A model generated the notes under the pieces. The model was given only the letters and a program-made list of their open reading frames with translations, was not told the origin of the DNA and did not search any database. A stretch of DNA of 64,000 nt from Sipunculus nudus. Lineage: Eukaryota; Annelida; Sipuncula; Golfingiida; Sipunculidae. The stretch's first letter is position 1. Each line of letters begins with the position of its first letter. The stretch lies in contig CM049320.1 of assembly GCA_026874595.1 (NCBI GenBank), positions 16,936,988 to 17,000,987 on the forward strand, read 5' to 3'. Both the position numbers and the translations under genes were made by a program. Shown piece by piece: positions 9,831-21,037 of the stretch.

Positions 9831-12800
9831 CTGTCAAAATAAAATGAAGAAAAATATTAATTTTACAGCCATATTTATTGGTTTTATTTTTTATATACTT
9901 TGACAAAGTTTATGCAACCATTCCATCTTTGTAAATCCAATATACAGGTAAGTATATACACATATTTGACACTGCGTGAAGCGAGGGTTATTGTTTTCAT
10001 TTGATTCTGCATATATGTGCAAGTGTCCCAAAGCTATCTAAAGAACAGCGTCCCAGATGTAATTGAAATTTATCTTATAGGTTGATTTTGTGAAGATGTC
10101 AAAGAAGTAAAATTTTGTTGTAGTTCCAGGCATAAAAATCCCAGAATGAGTATTTTATGGGTTTTTATAGCATGTTTGTCTACACCTGGAAGTATCATGT
10201 GACGATATGGCCATTTTTGAAGTGCCAATCATGACATTACAGTGGACAATGATATCCCTCAATCTGTATATATACGTTTAAAGTACAAAGGTGTCAGTAA
10301 ATCAATGTACAGCATGGGGGCCATGGTTGTTGTTCATTGTGTCAAGGGCACAAATACCACAATGGCTATGGTGTTTTTCAATTAATTCAATTAAATAGTT
10401 CTCAGGAATAACACTCGGGCTGTGCGACCCCATAACAGATTTTTTTTTAATTATTATATGATTGTATCATCATGGGCAGGAAATAAAGGGGACAATTGTA
10501 GTGATTTAAAATGCTTGGTGTTTGGGGAATCTTAACAAATTGGCAAGTACCAACAGGAACCTTCTTTATTGCAGACAATGAGTATGAAAAATCTAACAAA
10601 ATTTTGAAGTTCATTACTTGATTTTCAGGTAACATAATTTAAAGATCTATTGTTATGCATAATATGAATCTTTTGCCTGTTAACTTTCAAAGAAATTTGC
10701 AAATTTAACATACATAAGATACAAATGAAGCTGATTTAAATTACAGTTCATGTGATTTGATTTTCACATTTGTTTCACTGTATCAAGACACTCACAAACA
10801 CACTTCTGGGGACAATAATTAAATTTCCTCATGGTTTTATTCGCACTATTGTCTAATGTTGTCAGCTCTAGGTCTCACACTTGTAAATTCATTTTTTTAT
10901 GTACAATTATATGTCACATACTTGAAAATTTATTGGATGGGTTAATTCTATGGATTTTTGTCTATATTTTTGTGGATAAAATTGAATGCTGGGAGATTAA
11001 ATCTTTTTTTGGGGGGTTATTTGTTACTGACAGAGTTATCTGTTTGCTTTTAATGTGCACGTATATATTTGTAATAAAAAAAAAACAAAGCATCTCCTTG
11101 AGAGTAACATTTGTTATTGCTAACCTTTATAAAAGAAAACCTTGCATTTATGAATGAAAATATGTTTTAACATTAAGTAGTGTCTGGTAACTGCTTCCAT
11201 GATGGATTAATGAAAAATAGTACTTGTTGTAAATTGTATAAGAATATATATATGTTGAGAGAAGAAGATCCAGAATCTTCCTGGGAAAAATGAGAATCAA
11301 GTGATGATATAAAAGAATTCCTGTTCCTCCCGGATAAATTGAGAATTTCCATTCTTCCTGGGGAAAAATGACAATTCCAGTCTCTCCCGGGAAAATTGTG
11401 ACGATAATTTTTCTGAGGAGAGGCTGGATTTAAGTTTTGAAATATAAACCCGGGGAAATGAGAATTCTCAACAGGAATAGTTTATGGCATCCCATAACTC
11501 TTTTAACAGATTTTTTTTTCATTTTTATGTTTATCTTCTTTTCTTTTTTCAAAAAGAGATTTTTTTATCTTTCTTTCACATTAATTCTGAACTGTTTTAG
11601 TAGTTAAACAAATTTATATACACTCACCTTAAATAGAATTTAGTTATAAAATATGCATCTTACAAGTCTCTTCTGAGGAGAGACTGGATTTATGTTTTGA
11701 AATTCAAACCCGGGGAAATGAAAATTTTCAACAGGAATAGTTTATGGCATCCCATAACTCTTTTAACAGATTTTTTTTTTCATTTTTATGTTTATCTTCT
11801 TTTTTTTTCAAAAAGAGATTTTTTTATCTTTCTTTCACATTAATTCTGAACTGTTTTAGTAGTTAAACAAATTTATATACACTCACCTTAAATAGAATTT
11901 AGTTATAAAATATGCATCTTACAAGTCTCTTCTGAGGAGAGACTGGATTTATGTTTTGAAATTCAAACCTGGGAAAATGAGAATTCTCAACAGGAATAGT
12001 TTATGACAACTCATAACTCTTTTAACTGGGTTTTTTTTTCATTTTTATGTTTATCTTTTTTCTTTTTCCAAAACGAGAATTTTTATCTTTCTTTCACATT
12101 AATTCTGAACTGTTGTAGTAGCTAATATAATTTAAATATAAATATACACTCACCTTAAATAGAATTTAGTTAATAAAATGTGCATTTTACAAGTCTCTTC
12201 TGAGGAGAGACTGGATTTAAATTTTGAAATTCAAACCCTGGAAAATGATAATTCACAAAAGGAATAGTTTATGGCAACTCATAACTCTTTTAACTGTTTT
12301 TTTTTCCATTTTTATGTTTATCCATTTTTCTTCCTTTTTTTTGATCTTTCTTTCACATTCATTCTGAACTGTTTTAGTAGTTAAAAAAAAATATATATAC
12401 ACTCACCTCAAATAGAATTTAGTTAATAAAATATGCATCTTACAATTCTCTTCTGAGGAGAGACTGGATTTAAATTTTGAAATTCAAACCCGGGAAAACG
12501 AGAATTCTCAACAGGAATAGTTTATGGCAACTCATAACTCTTTTAACTGTTTTCTGTTCATTTTTATGTTTAACTTTTTTTCTTTTTTTTTCAAAAAGAG
12601 ACTTTTTTATCTTTCTATCACATTAATTCTGAAATGTTGTAGTAGTTAAAAATATATATATATACTCACCTTAAATAGATTTTAGTTAATAAAATATTAA
12701 TCTTACAAGTGCAAGTTGAGATAAGTGTTATATATGTAACAAGTTCATTTTTTGTAATATTATAATTATAATAGCTAGGACAGCTTCTGGAGATGTAGAT

Positions 12801-15800
12801 GTCAGAGAAAAAATGCTGGAAAAAATTAGAAGTCCCATTCTTCCCAAGAAAAACCTGAATTCTCAATTGTCCCAGGAAAAATTAGAATCAAATGATAGTA
12901 TGAAATGATTCCAATTCTTCCCAGGAAAAATGAGAATTCCCATTCTTCCTGGGAAAAATGAGAATTCTAATTTTTCCTGGGATTATTCCCATTCAGAATT
13001 TCCATTCTTCCAGGGAAGATTCTGAATCTTTCAAGATTCTTCTTCTTCACTGAACATATATGTTGGAAATATAGAGAAGCCCATGACAATATAACAGATA
13101 GGTCCTTAAAGGGAGACATTTACCTGTATCCTTTTATAATTTACAGTTTTGGGTGTGGTCATCAACACAGCATTCCCCTGGTTTCTACTTGTCAGACACT
13201 GGTCTATTGGCCACTAACATTTTCATTGATAGATTCTCACCTTTAAAGTGTCCTCAGATTGCCTCTTTGCTGTATTTCCACACTCTTATCAAACCCTGAC
13301 CTCACAAAATACTGAAACCACTCATGGAGTCTGCCATTTTGCATAAGATTGAAACCTGGATGTCACATGTCAGAATAAAGGATAAACCGTTAGTCTATGA
13401 TCATAAACTAAGTTGAACAGGAGTGACTTACCTTTGCTTGTTGTTCTTGATGGTCCGGTGCTCCTGGTGCATGTCTGCCTGGATCTTCAACACTTGCCTT
13501 CTGGTTTTGTGAATCTGAAAACAATATTGTTTCCACAAATATAATCCTATACAATTCTGTATTGGTCCCAGTGTTTGTACCACAACCAGCTACCTGTGAT
13601 TGAACTATAATTATTTCAGTACTCTACATGACTGGTGGAAGAATTATCTACCTTTACAGAATCAAGCTAAAGTGATAGGTATTAATTAGTAAGGTGATAA
13701 GAAATAAGAACTAAGATTACTGAAATGAAGACAAATGAGGTTGTCCACTTTGGCAAAGTAAAAATGCAGGAACACAAATATCATATATTATTAATACTGT
13801 TAAAACCACCCTGCTTCTGTGTTTAGGGGCGAGCACAGAATTCAAAAGTTGGGAGGTTGTAGGTTCCAATCTCCACTGAGGAGTGGTTAGATTTTCACAG
13901 CCGGCTCCACCCCAGGGTAAGTGCTCTGCAGTTTTTATAACTCCATCTGCGGCTTATATTTAGGGCATCACCTTGAAACTGACCCAGAGAGAGTGTTAAC
14001 AGGGGCACTTACAGGAAGTTGTTTGCACTATGAAATTCACAGGATTTTTTTACAAATATTATCCTAATTTCTACATAAAAGATTAAATTTATTTTACAAC
14101 TACTTTAACAGTGTTTCCAGTGGAAGGTTTGTAAATGATTATCTTATCATCACTAGCCAATCAGTCTTTTTAACAGACACAAGGTGGTGTTACTCTAGCA
14201 GCTACATTCACTACTTTCAGAATCAAATTTTATTTAATAGCATTAACTTAAACACTTTAATACCACACGATATATATGTGCATGCATGCATTTTTTCAAA
14301 GCTCAAAAAATACTGGAAGGCATGAAGTCATGTGTGGGATGACAGGAAACATGGATATCTAAGATTTTTAAATGAATTCTATCCTATAAGGTTGGAGTTG
14401 GGGCCATTTTAGCTAAATCTTTGTGCTTATTCTGTTGGGAACTTCAGTGGAAGTAAGATGTGTGCATCCATGACTAAACATTCTGAGGAAAACAGGGTGC
14501 ATATTCTAATGAGGCAGCATATTCTGTTGAGAACTTAACGGTACTAAGTGTTTCAGTAAAAATGAAGCTAAATATGCAGTTATATTATTTGTTAATTTTG
14601 TTGAACCTGACTGATTTGACAGAACTGCTGAAAATGACAGAATTTTGCTATAAAACAAAAAAAAATCAACATTTATAAAATTAATAATATCACAACAAAT
14701 CTAGATAACTCATATAAAGGGCATAATCTGGAAGACTTCAGATGTGTCTGACTATGTTTCAATGTATACTTTTTGATCCATCTGTACTATTTTAGAATAA
14801 TGTTGTTGGATATGAAGTACATGTGACAAAAACTCACCTCTGACGCTGTCTGGGATGATAACATGAATCTTTGGTCCCCCTTCTGAAGTACTAGTGGTTC
14901 CACCTGTCTCACTTTCTGCTAACCCAGCAACTTTAGAAGCTTCTCTATCTGACACAACATTGGTTATCATCAGTGGGCTTGAGTTTTCTTCACTTACATC
15001 TATATGACCATTAACTTGGCTTTCATCTGGTTGACCCTCTGACCCAACAGGATCAGCACAATCAGCCTCTTCATTGTAAGACTGAGAAGAGTCAGGCTGA
15101 ATGACCAGTGTTTCTGGAATATTAGTCTCCACACTATCACCTGTTTTCTCAAGCTCTGTAATTGCTGCTGTTGAAACATTCTTGTCTCTAACAACTGTGG
15201 CTTGGTCCATAGATGACTCTGCCAAAGCTGTATTTTCATTTGGCGATTCCTTTTTGTCATCTTCCATAGAAACATCACCTTCGTCTTCATTTGGCAACCG
15301 ATCTGCATCAACCTGCCTTGGTGTATGTGACCCAGCCCTAATACCTGCTTGATCATCTGAGGCATCATCCTCATCAGGAGTCAGGTCATTAGAGAGCTCC
15401 ACTTGAGGCTGCTCTGAATCTGTCTGTTCCATGGCATCATCCAAAGCAGCAACCAGGGTTTCAGTGTTGGTGATACCTTTTTGGTGTGAAATGACATCTT
15501 TGGAAGGTTCATTCTGTTCACAGGCTTCTTCATCAAACTGAACAAGTGTAGAACCATCCCCTCCTCCTTGTATATCTGACACCTCATGGATCACAATAAC
15601 CTCCTGTGAGATTTCATTCTTTTCACTATCACACTTATCAACCTGAATATCTGTATCTGTTGGACCATCTCCCTCCTTCATTTCTGGAACTTCTTCTTGA
15701 ACTGTAGTTACAGCCTCAAAGATTTTACCCTGTTGCCTCTCACCCTCATCAACTGGAACTGCTGTCTCTGGTTGACCGTTTCCTCTTCCCTGCATTTCTG

Positions 15801-18800
15801 GAACATCTAGTTGAACTGTTATTACCTCCTGTGAGATTTTACCTTCTTCATTCTCACACTCGTCAATCTGAATTATTGTATCTGTCGGACCTTCTCCCCC
15901 TGCTTGCAGATCTGAAACTTCCTCCTGAACAGTTATTGCCTCCTGGGAGATTTTATTTTGCTCAGGTGGCTCCTTATCCCTGTGTGCCAGTGCATCAGTC
16001 ATTTCCACATCGTCTGCCATACTGTCTGAAACGTCACTTTGCTGTGAAGCAGCAACTTCTTGGTTGGCAGCTGTCTTTCGTGACAACCTCTGCTCTTTTG
16101 AGTCAAATACTGGCGATGCTGTCTGGATACCTTCTTTATCCTCCATTTGTTCACAAAAATCATCAGATGTAGATATCAAACCACATTCTTTTTCTAATTG
16201 ATCCTCAGGTACAGTACTGCTCTTGCCACTTAAAACAGTGGTTTCATTATCAGTTGATACACTTTCACTGACCTGGTCCGTGGACATAATGTTTGTATGA
16301 TCAGTGTCATCACTTGCAACTGAATCAATTCTTGGTTCTTCCATAGCATTGGAAACTACATCAGAAAAACTGGGGTCTGGAATTTTAGTTATGGAAGACT
16401 GTGCGTTAATTTCTGATTCACATTCATTTTGACCAGGGTATATTGCAATTTCAGGGTACTCCCTTTCATCTTGACATGGTGTTGATGCCCCTGATGAGAC
16501 TGCTATTCCTTCAAATACACTTTCTTCAACATTGTTACTGTTATCTGTTTCATGTTGAGTTTCAGTCTTATCCTTGTAATACACTGAACTGTCAGATAAC
16601 GTTATTTTCTCACTGGCAGGTTCACTTTTATCTGCCAGGAGGGACAACTGCTGCTTCTCCAACTGGTGTTGCTCTTTGGAAATCAAATCAGAATTTGTGA
16701 TAGTTTCTGATGCGATAGTATTTGAAGACACGTTGTCCCTATCTTTTATGTCTTCTAAGAGAGTTTTGTTGATGTTCTCCTTATCCAGCGATTGATGCAA
16801 ATCTGTCTGGCTGTTTTTCAATGCTGTGAAAGTACCAGACACATGTGCACTTACATTGGGATCAGGAATAATTTCACTTATTTCAGTCCTTAACTCTTTA
16901 ACAATTTTTGAATCTGACTTAGGCTGGACAATGGATAAGTTCTCTGTCAAAATATTTTGGGTTTTTCTTGCACAATCTGTTTCATTTTCTTTCTGCAGTG
17001 AACCAAATGTTGAGGTCATGAGATTACATGTATTGTTCAGAATACTAGGTGCCTCTGCACTTGGTGGTTTATCACTTTGCTCACTCTGAAGGCTAATAAG
17101 GTCATTTAACAGGTTATTGTCCACTGTATTGGCTTTGTGCTCTGGTTCAGCGGATCCCAGGAAACAATCAGATCCATGATGGCTGGACATATTAGCTGCA
17201 TTACTTTCGTCACTAGTTTCACTGAGACAAGTGGACTGTTGCATATTCTCAGGGTTAACAACACAAGGAGTATTTTCATCACTTGGTTCTGACTTTGAAC
17301 GCCCCGGTTGTAAATCTTCCTCAATTCCTTTATGATCTGCATCGACAACATTTTCAGGTAGAAGCTCCCCAGAAACCCCATCCTGACTTTCTGATACTTC
17401 AGTCTGACATGGGTGCTTGACCTCAAACTCTGTCCTTGAGATTGAAGAGTCATTATCATTAGGTACAGATATACATTTACCACTGCTATCCTGAAGTTCA
17501 GATGAGCCCAGTCTTTGTTGATCTGGCAGAGTAATGTCAAATTCCTGATCAGCAGTTTTATCAAAACCATCAAACTGTTGCAAATCTGAATCACTTTCAC
17601 TCCTAGCCTGACCCTCAGAGAGCTTACAAAGATCTTGTGATCTGGACCTGATCAAAGTGTCATTAGGTTTTGACGCTCCATCTTTCATATATTCTGAATC
17701 CATCTCAGACACTTCACCACTTGTTTCATCTTCAAGAAATGGCGTTTTCAAAATATCAGTTGTTCTTTCACTGCTTTTACAAATATTATCAGAAGGCATA
17801 TCACTGATATAATCAGTTGAAGTTGTATCTTCTTGATTATCTGTGTCATCTGTGTGTGTGGTGTATATATCATCATCATGTGCACTCTCACTTTTGTTTG
17901 TACTGTTCAAATGGTCATGTTTCTCAAAATGAGAAATATCTTCTTTTGGTGGTGAAGTAACATCGAAATGTTCTTCTGAATCTTCAATGTGAAATACCAC
18001 TTCTGCTCTTACACTATTTCTGCTCTCTGAAACTTGCTTATCCACAAGTTCCATGGAGTTCACAGATATTGATCCATCTGTACAAACATGCAATTTTATT
18101 TTATCCTCTTCATCCTCATTTCCATTAGATTGTTCTGACTGAGCTTTGATCTTGTCTGACTGACAAACCTCCTCATCGTTCATATTCTTTGACTGAAGTT
18201 CTGAATTAACATGTGAGAAACTTTCAACTGAATCTGACACTACTGCAGTTTTGAGACCTTTTTCACTTGTTATCTCCTCATGCATTTTTATTTTATCCTC
18301 TTCATCCTCATTTCCTTTAGATTGTTCTGACTGATCTTCAGTCTCCACTGATTGACACACCTCCTCATCGTTCATATTCTCTGAATGAGGTTCTGAAATT
18401 ACATGTGAGACACTTTCAACTGAATCTGACTCAACAACAGTTGTGAGATCTTTTTCACTTGTTAACTCCTCCGATTCTACTTTAGGTTTTGAATCTACAA
18501 TGTCACTGTTTAAGACTGGCTCTACTACTGGTATGACAGATCCATGTTCAAGACATTTGCTATCTGTATCCTGAATTCCTATCAACTCATTAGAATCCAG
18601 ACAATGTGGCTTTGACAAAACATCTTCTGCAGCATTACTAAAGTCAGTATTCTCCACAGAATTATTTCTTGGCATAATTCCAAATCCTTCCATTTCATTT
18701 TCATCGCCCACCTCTATTGTTATACCTTTGTTTCCCAAAGGCCTTTCTTTAGGCTGGTGTACCTTTGGTTCATCTTCCTCAGAGTCTGTGTTGGTGTTTT

Positions 18801-18987
18801 GATTTGGTGAGGCAGATTCATCACAGTTCTCTTTACTGGCATCAGATGGTTGTGTGTCCTGATGATCAGATGTAAAAATCTCACAGGTTCTGCTTGTTGG
18901 TGTATCCATGTCTATGTGTAATGCCTGGCTGGGTTTGGACGTATTATCTGAAGCTGTCTTACCTGGACTGTTTGATTCCATAATTAT
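9653..18987 (-). CDS. Acidic Ser/Thr/Glu-rich repeat protein, multi-exon, 3' end off window (unknown family)
   Basis: Gene-level entry. Coding exons on the minus strand are 18987-14838 (ATG at 18981), 13514-13432, possibly 13177-13124, and 9830-9653. Junction phases agree: the big exon ends one base into a codon, the 83-nt exon restores phase 0, the optional 54-nt exon is phase 0 to 0, and the last visible exon opens in phase 0. The product is at least 1,468 residues. It is extremely acidic and hydrophilic, with no signal peptide or membrane segment, and has internal tandem repeats near residues 170-295 and 1005-1170. After residue ~1,380 the composition changes to Pro/Ser/basic with motifs such as SILKP and PPRITRS. 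This looks like a long disordered, probably nuclear or scaffold protein, but I recognise no domain. The last visible exon ends at a usable donor, so the C-terminal domain that would identify it probably lies left of the window. Confidence 0.8.
9831..11234. other. Intron sequence of acidic-protein gene, nothing recognised
   Basis: AT-rich, apparently single-copy sequence. The 108-codon open frame at 10831-11157 has AT-driven composition and no plausible splice context, and is not called. Confidence 0.45.
11235..13070. mobile_element. Unclassified element with ~60-bp imperfect terminal inverted repeats
   Basis: The left end (ATATATATGTTGAGAGAAGA then ATCCAGAATCTTCCTGGG, about 11244-11285) matches the complement of the right end (about 13010-13066: CCAGGGAAGATTCTGAATC ... 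CTTCACTGAACATATATGTT). Inside each end are several ~30-bp units around TTCTTCCTGGGAAAAATGAG, partly palindromic through GAATTC. The centre is the five-copy array below. No open frame for a transposase and no obvious target duplication were seen. Confidence 0.5.
11411..12710. repeat. Five-copy ~260-bp tandem array with conserved splice-like signals on the minus strand
   Basis: TTCTGAGGAG recurs at 11411, 11671, 11930, 12198 and 12451. Units share GAATAGTTTATGGCA, TCTTTCTTTCACATTAATTC and CACTCACCTTAAATAGA. On the minus strand each unit has TCTCTCCTCAG followed about 45 bases later by TTTAAG/GTGAGTG, i.e. an acceptor and donor bracketing a 45-nt block that has stops in all frames. Confidence 0.8.
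13124..13177 (-). CDS. Candidate extra in-frame exon of the acidic protein (54 nt, possibly 90 nt)
   Basis: The donor ATACAG/GTAAAT at 13124/13123 is good. Reading phase 0 into the next exon gives an open segment GNAVLMTTPKTVNYKRIQ, which fits the basic, Thr/Pro-containing style of the following exon. The acceptor is uncertain: CCAG before 13177 (54 nt) or TTAG before 13213 (90 nt, also open). Both have weak pyrimidine tracts. Including or skipping it preserves the frame, so it could be a cassette exon or a chance open stretch. Confidence 0.4.
13432..13514 (-). CDS. Internal coding exon (83 nt) of the acidic protein
   Basis: The acceptor is TTTTCAG before 13514 and the donor is AAG/GTAAGT at 13432/13431, close to consensus. 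With the single leftover base of the giant exon it reads 28 open codons (DSQNQKASVEDPGRH... ending ...EQQAK) and ends in phase 0. Length and phase exactly satisfy the neighbouring exons, which is good evidence that the exon is real although it is too short to stand out as an open frame. Confidence 0.72.
13825..13990 (+). repeat. Possible tRNA-like SINE fragment
   Basis: TGGGAGGTTGTAGGTTCCAATCTCC resembles a tRNA T-arm with a B-box (GGTTCNANNCC). The flanking GGCGAGCACAGAATTCAAAAG is not a clear A-box. Weak call from motif likeness only; it lies in the intron upstream of the 83-nt exon. Confidence 0.25.
13991..14750. other. Intron sequence of acidic-protein gene, nothing recognised
   Basis: Apparently single-copy intron DNA between the giant exon and the 83-nt exon. 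No exon with matching phase or repeat boundary was found. The reading frame of the giant exon runs past its donor to 14752, which I take as intron. Confidence 0.45.
14838..18987 (-). CDS. Giant coding exon (N-terminal 1,381 residues) of the acidic protein
   Basis: The acceptor is TGTCATTTCAG just before 18987 and the donor is CAGAG/GTGAGT at 14838/14837. The reading frame continues upstream to 19014, but that part lies in the intron. If the exon is joined to the proposed 5' exon ending at 34303, in-frame TAG and TAA stops fall immediately upstream, so the ATG at 18981 is the first usable start. Composition is dominated by S, E, D, T and Q, with many short SDS/ESD motifs. Two duplicated units of ~64 residues (DSVES...NMNDEEVCQS...NEDEEDKIK) occupy about 18470-18095. 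About five degenerate ~40-residue units built on KISQEVITVQ...VPEMQ...IQVDE occupy about 15965-15470. The overlapping open frames on either strand here are shadows of this exon. Confidence 0.88.
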
Positions 18988-19071
18988 CTGAAATGACATA
19001 ATGGTACCCTTCACAGTTCACTGCATGATTAAAGTAGCCATCATATTCCACTATCTTTAATAAATGTATAA

Positions 19072-19946
19072 TAGTGGTGGGCCGATCATCGAGTTTTTTC
19101 GAAAGTCGGTCGGTTTGCTGCAACATTCAAGCGCTCGATTACCAAAGGCAACTATCGATTACATCATACTCATGATTGTTTTTACCAGAATGTCTTTAAG
19201 TTATAGGCAAAAATTACTCCTCCATTTTTTACAAAATACGCGCTTCATATAATGAGTCAAATAACCTCCGTATATTACTGAGTATGACACAATAGATGAG
19301 GGAACGGAGGACTTATTAAACATGTCACTGTGAACTGGCAGGGAGCTGCAGAATCAGCAGAGAGTTTTTTAACGAGATGTTCATTGCAAAATATGGGCGG
19401 TATGGCGTTAAAATGCTCCAGGTCTATTCCAATTTTGCAAGGTTCTCTTAGAAATTATCTCCTAAACTGATGTCAGGTCCTGCTGCCGCATTAGTAAATA
19501 TATTTTTAGCTTTCAATTACTTATTTTTTTAATTTTTACCAAAAATTATATGGGCCTGTGAAACCAGTATGCATGTCGGCAGTCATCATAATTGATATAA
19601 AATGAAAGTCCTGGTGGTGAAGTTAAAATGATACGAGGAAGTATTCATGAGGGCCAGCAAGAAGATGTCCTGGACTGTGATTTAATTCTTGAATACTAGT
19701 ACTATATTTAATTAAAATGAAACTTTGAATAGCATATCTTAGTGATAAAAGGAAAATATAAAAAAAAGCAAAAATTTCTTTTCGTCAGGTAGAATTACTA
19801 AGACATGCCTGTTTGGTTAAGAGAGTACAGTTTCACAGATAATTGCACATTTCTTTATATTTGTCTGAACCGAAAAATAATCGATCATCGGTTTTGGCAA
19901 ACTGATCGATGATCGATTATGAAAAAGGAACCGACTCCCACCACTA
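19072..19946. mobile_element. Non-autonomous hAT-type element (875 bp) with 8-bp target duplication
   Basis: The terminal inverted repeat is TAGTGGTGGG at 19072 and CCCACCACTA ending 19946. Direct repeats ATGTATAA flank it at 19064-19071 and 19947-19954. Eight-base target duplications are the hAT hallmark, and subterminal CGATCATCG/CGATGATCGAT motifs repeat near both ends. No transposase frame is present. The element sits 84 bp upstream of the acceptor of the giant coding exon of the minus-strand gene. Confidence 0.85.
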
Positions 19947-19954
19947 ATGTATAA

Positions 19955-20498
19955 CAAATGAAAAATGGGGATAAAACAAGACACTTAGATGCAATAAAAT
20001 CCATAAAAACCAGATTTGTGGTTCAATATTAAAAGCAGGTGACCACTTAACATATGATGAGGTATAAGTGAATTGTGTAGAAATTCAAAACTTTAAGGCT
20101 GGGCTCACACTACAGACCTAAGTCAGCCAACACCAGTCTTCATACAGAAATCTGCTTGTGTGAACCGGTCAAAGACATAAATTGGACATGTAACTGATAC
20201 TTCCCCTGATGTCAGGGAGAAACTGGACTTGGTCCTATTCTCAAGGACACATCAAGTGAACCATTAGACCTTAATGAGGTTTAAATGAGTTTCAAGGCTA
20301 AGATCTATCAAAGAGAGAAGATTAGAGCCATAATTGTGAAATTAGAGGTAATATTAGGATCAACAGTTTGCATTATTATGTTATTCATTGATATTTGAAA
20401 TTGTTTCCTATGTATTCAGGATACTGATCAAACTTTAAATTAGTTTATTAAAGTGAGATCTGTGATGAATAAAAATTTAGAGAGGAACAGTTAGACAG
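19955..20498. other. Intron sequence, nothing recognised
   Basis: Apparently single-copy intron DNA. A short GC-richer patch (20100-20240) with GGCTCACACTACAGAC has no identified partner. Confidence 0.4.
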
Positions 20499-21037
20499 TA
20501 ACACATCCTCTTAAGAGCGTTCTGCTATCAGAACAAGATTAATTATCCCAGGAGTCACACTTTGTTGAGCTTATTCCCTGGGCCACAAAGTTTACCCTCA
20601 CATTGGACGAGCCCCCATTTTGTTACAAATACAAATTGTTGAGGGGAAAAATCCTGGGCAGATCCGGGAGTCAAACCCAGGTCGGGCGTACCAACCACTT
20701 TGCTAGAAAAGTAAGCTTCACTAGCGAGACAGTTCGGTCCACTTTTATGTGCACCCCGTAACACACCCCCTCTTAAGAGCATTCTGCTATCAGAACAAGA
20801 CTAAGTTTCCACAGGAGTCACACTTTGGTGAGCTTATTCCCTGGGCCACAAAGTTTAATCGGCAGGTCAGACAAGCCCTCATTTTGTTACAAAAAAAATT
20901 TTTGAGGGGAAAACATTGGGCCGATCCTGGTGAACCCATGTTGGTGGCGCACAAGTCCGGTAAACCGACTGCTTTGCTAGCAAAGCAAGCTTCACTAGCG
21001 AGACAGTTCGGTCCGCTTTAATGTCTCCCCGTAACAC
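20499..21037 (-). repeat. Tandem pair of tRNA-like SINE-type repeats
   Basis: Two ~262-bp units share CTCTTAAGAGC, TCTGCTATCAGAACAAGA, CCCTGGGCCACAAAGTTTA, CACTAGCGAGACAGTTCGGT and CCCCGTAACAC. On the minus strand the first unit has an A-box-like TAGCAAAGTGG (20705-20695) and a B-box GGTTTGACTCC (20677-20667) inside a foldable T-arm (CTGGG...CCCGG). The A-B gap of 17 bases is shorter than in a tRNA, so this is a derived promoter or a tRNA-like relic. The second unit is more diverged in the B-box. Confidence 0.5.

Noticed and set aside
10831-11157. 108-codon hydrophobic open frame
   Set aside because: AT-rich composition explains the hydrophobicity; no splice context or recognisable motif.
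15000-17600. Open frames of 68-164 codons overlapping the giant exon on both strands
   Set aside because: Shadows of the acidic reading frame; their composition follows from its biased codons.
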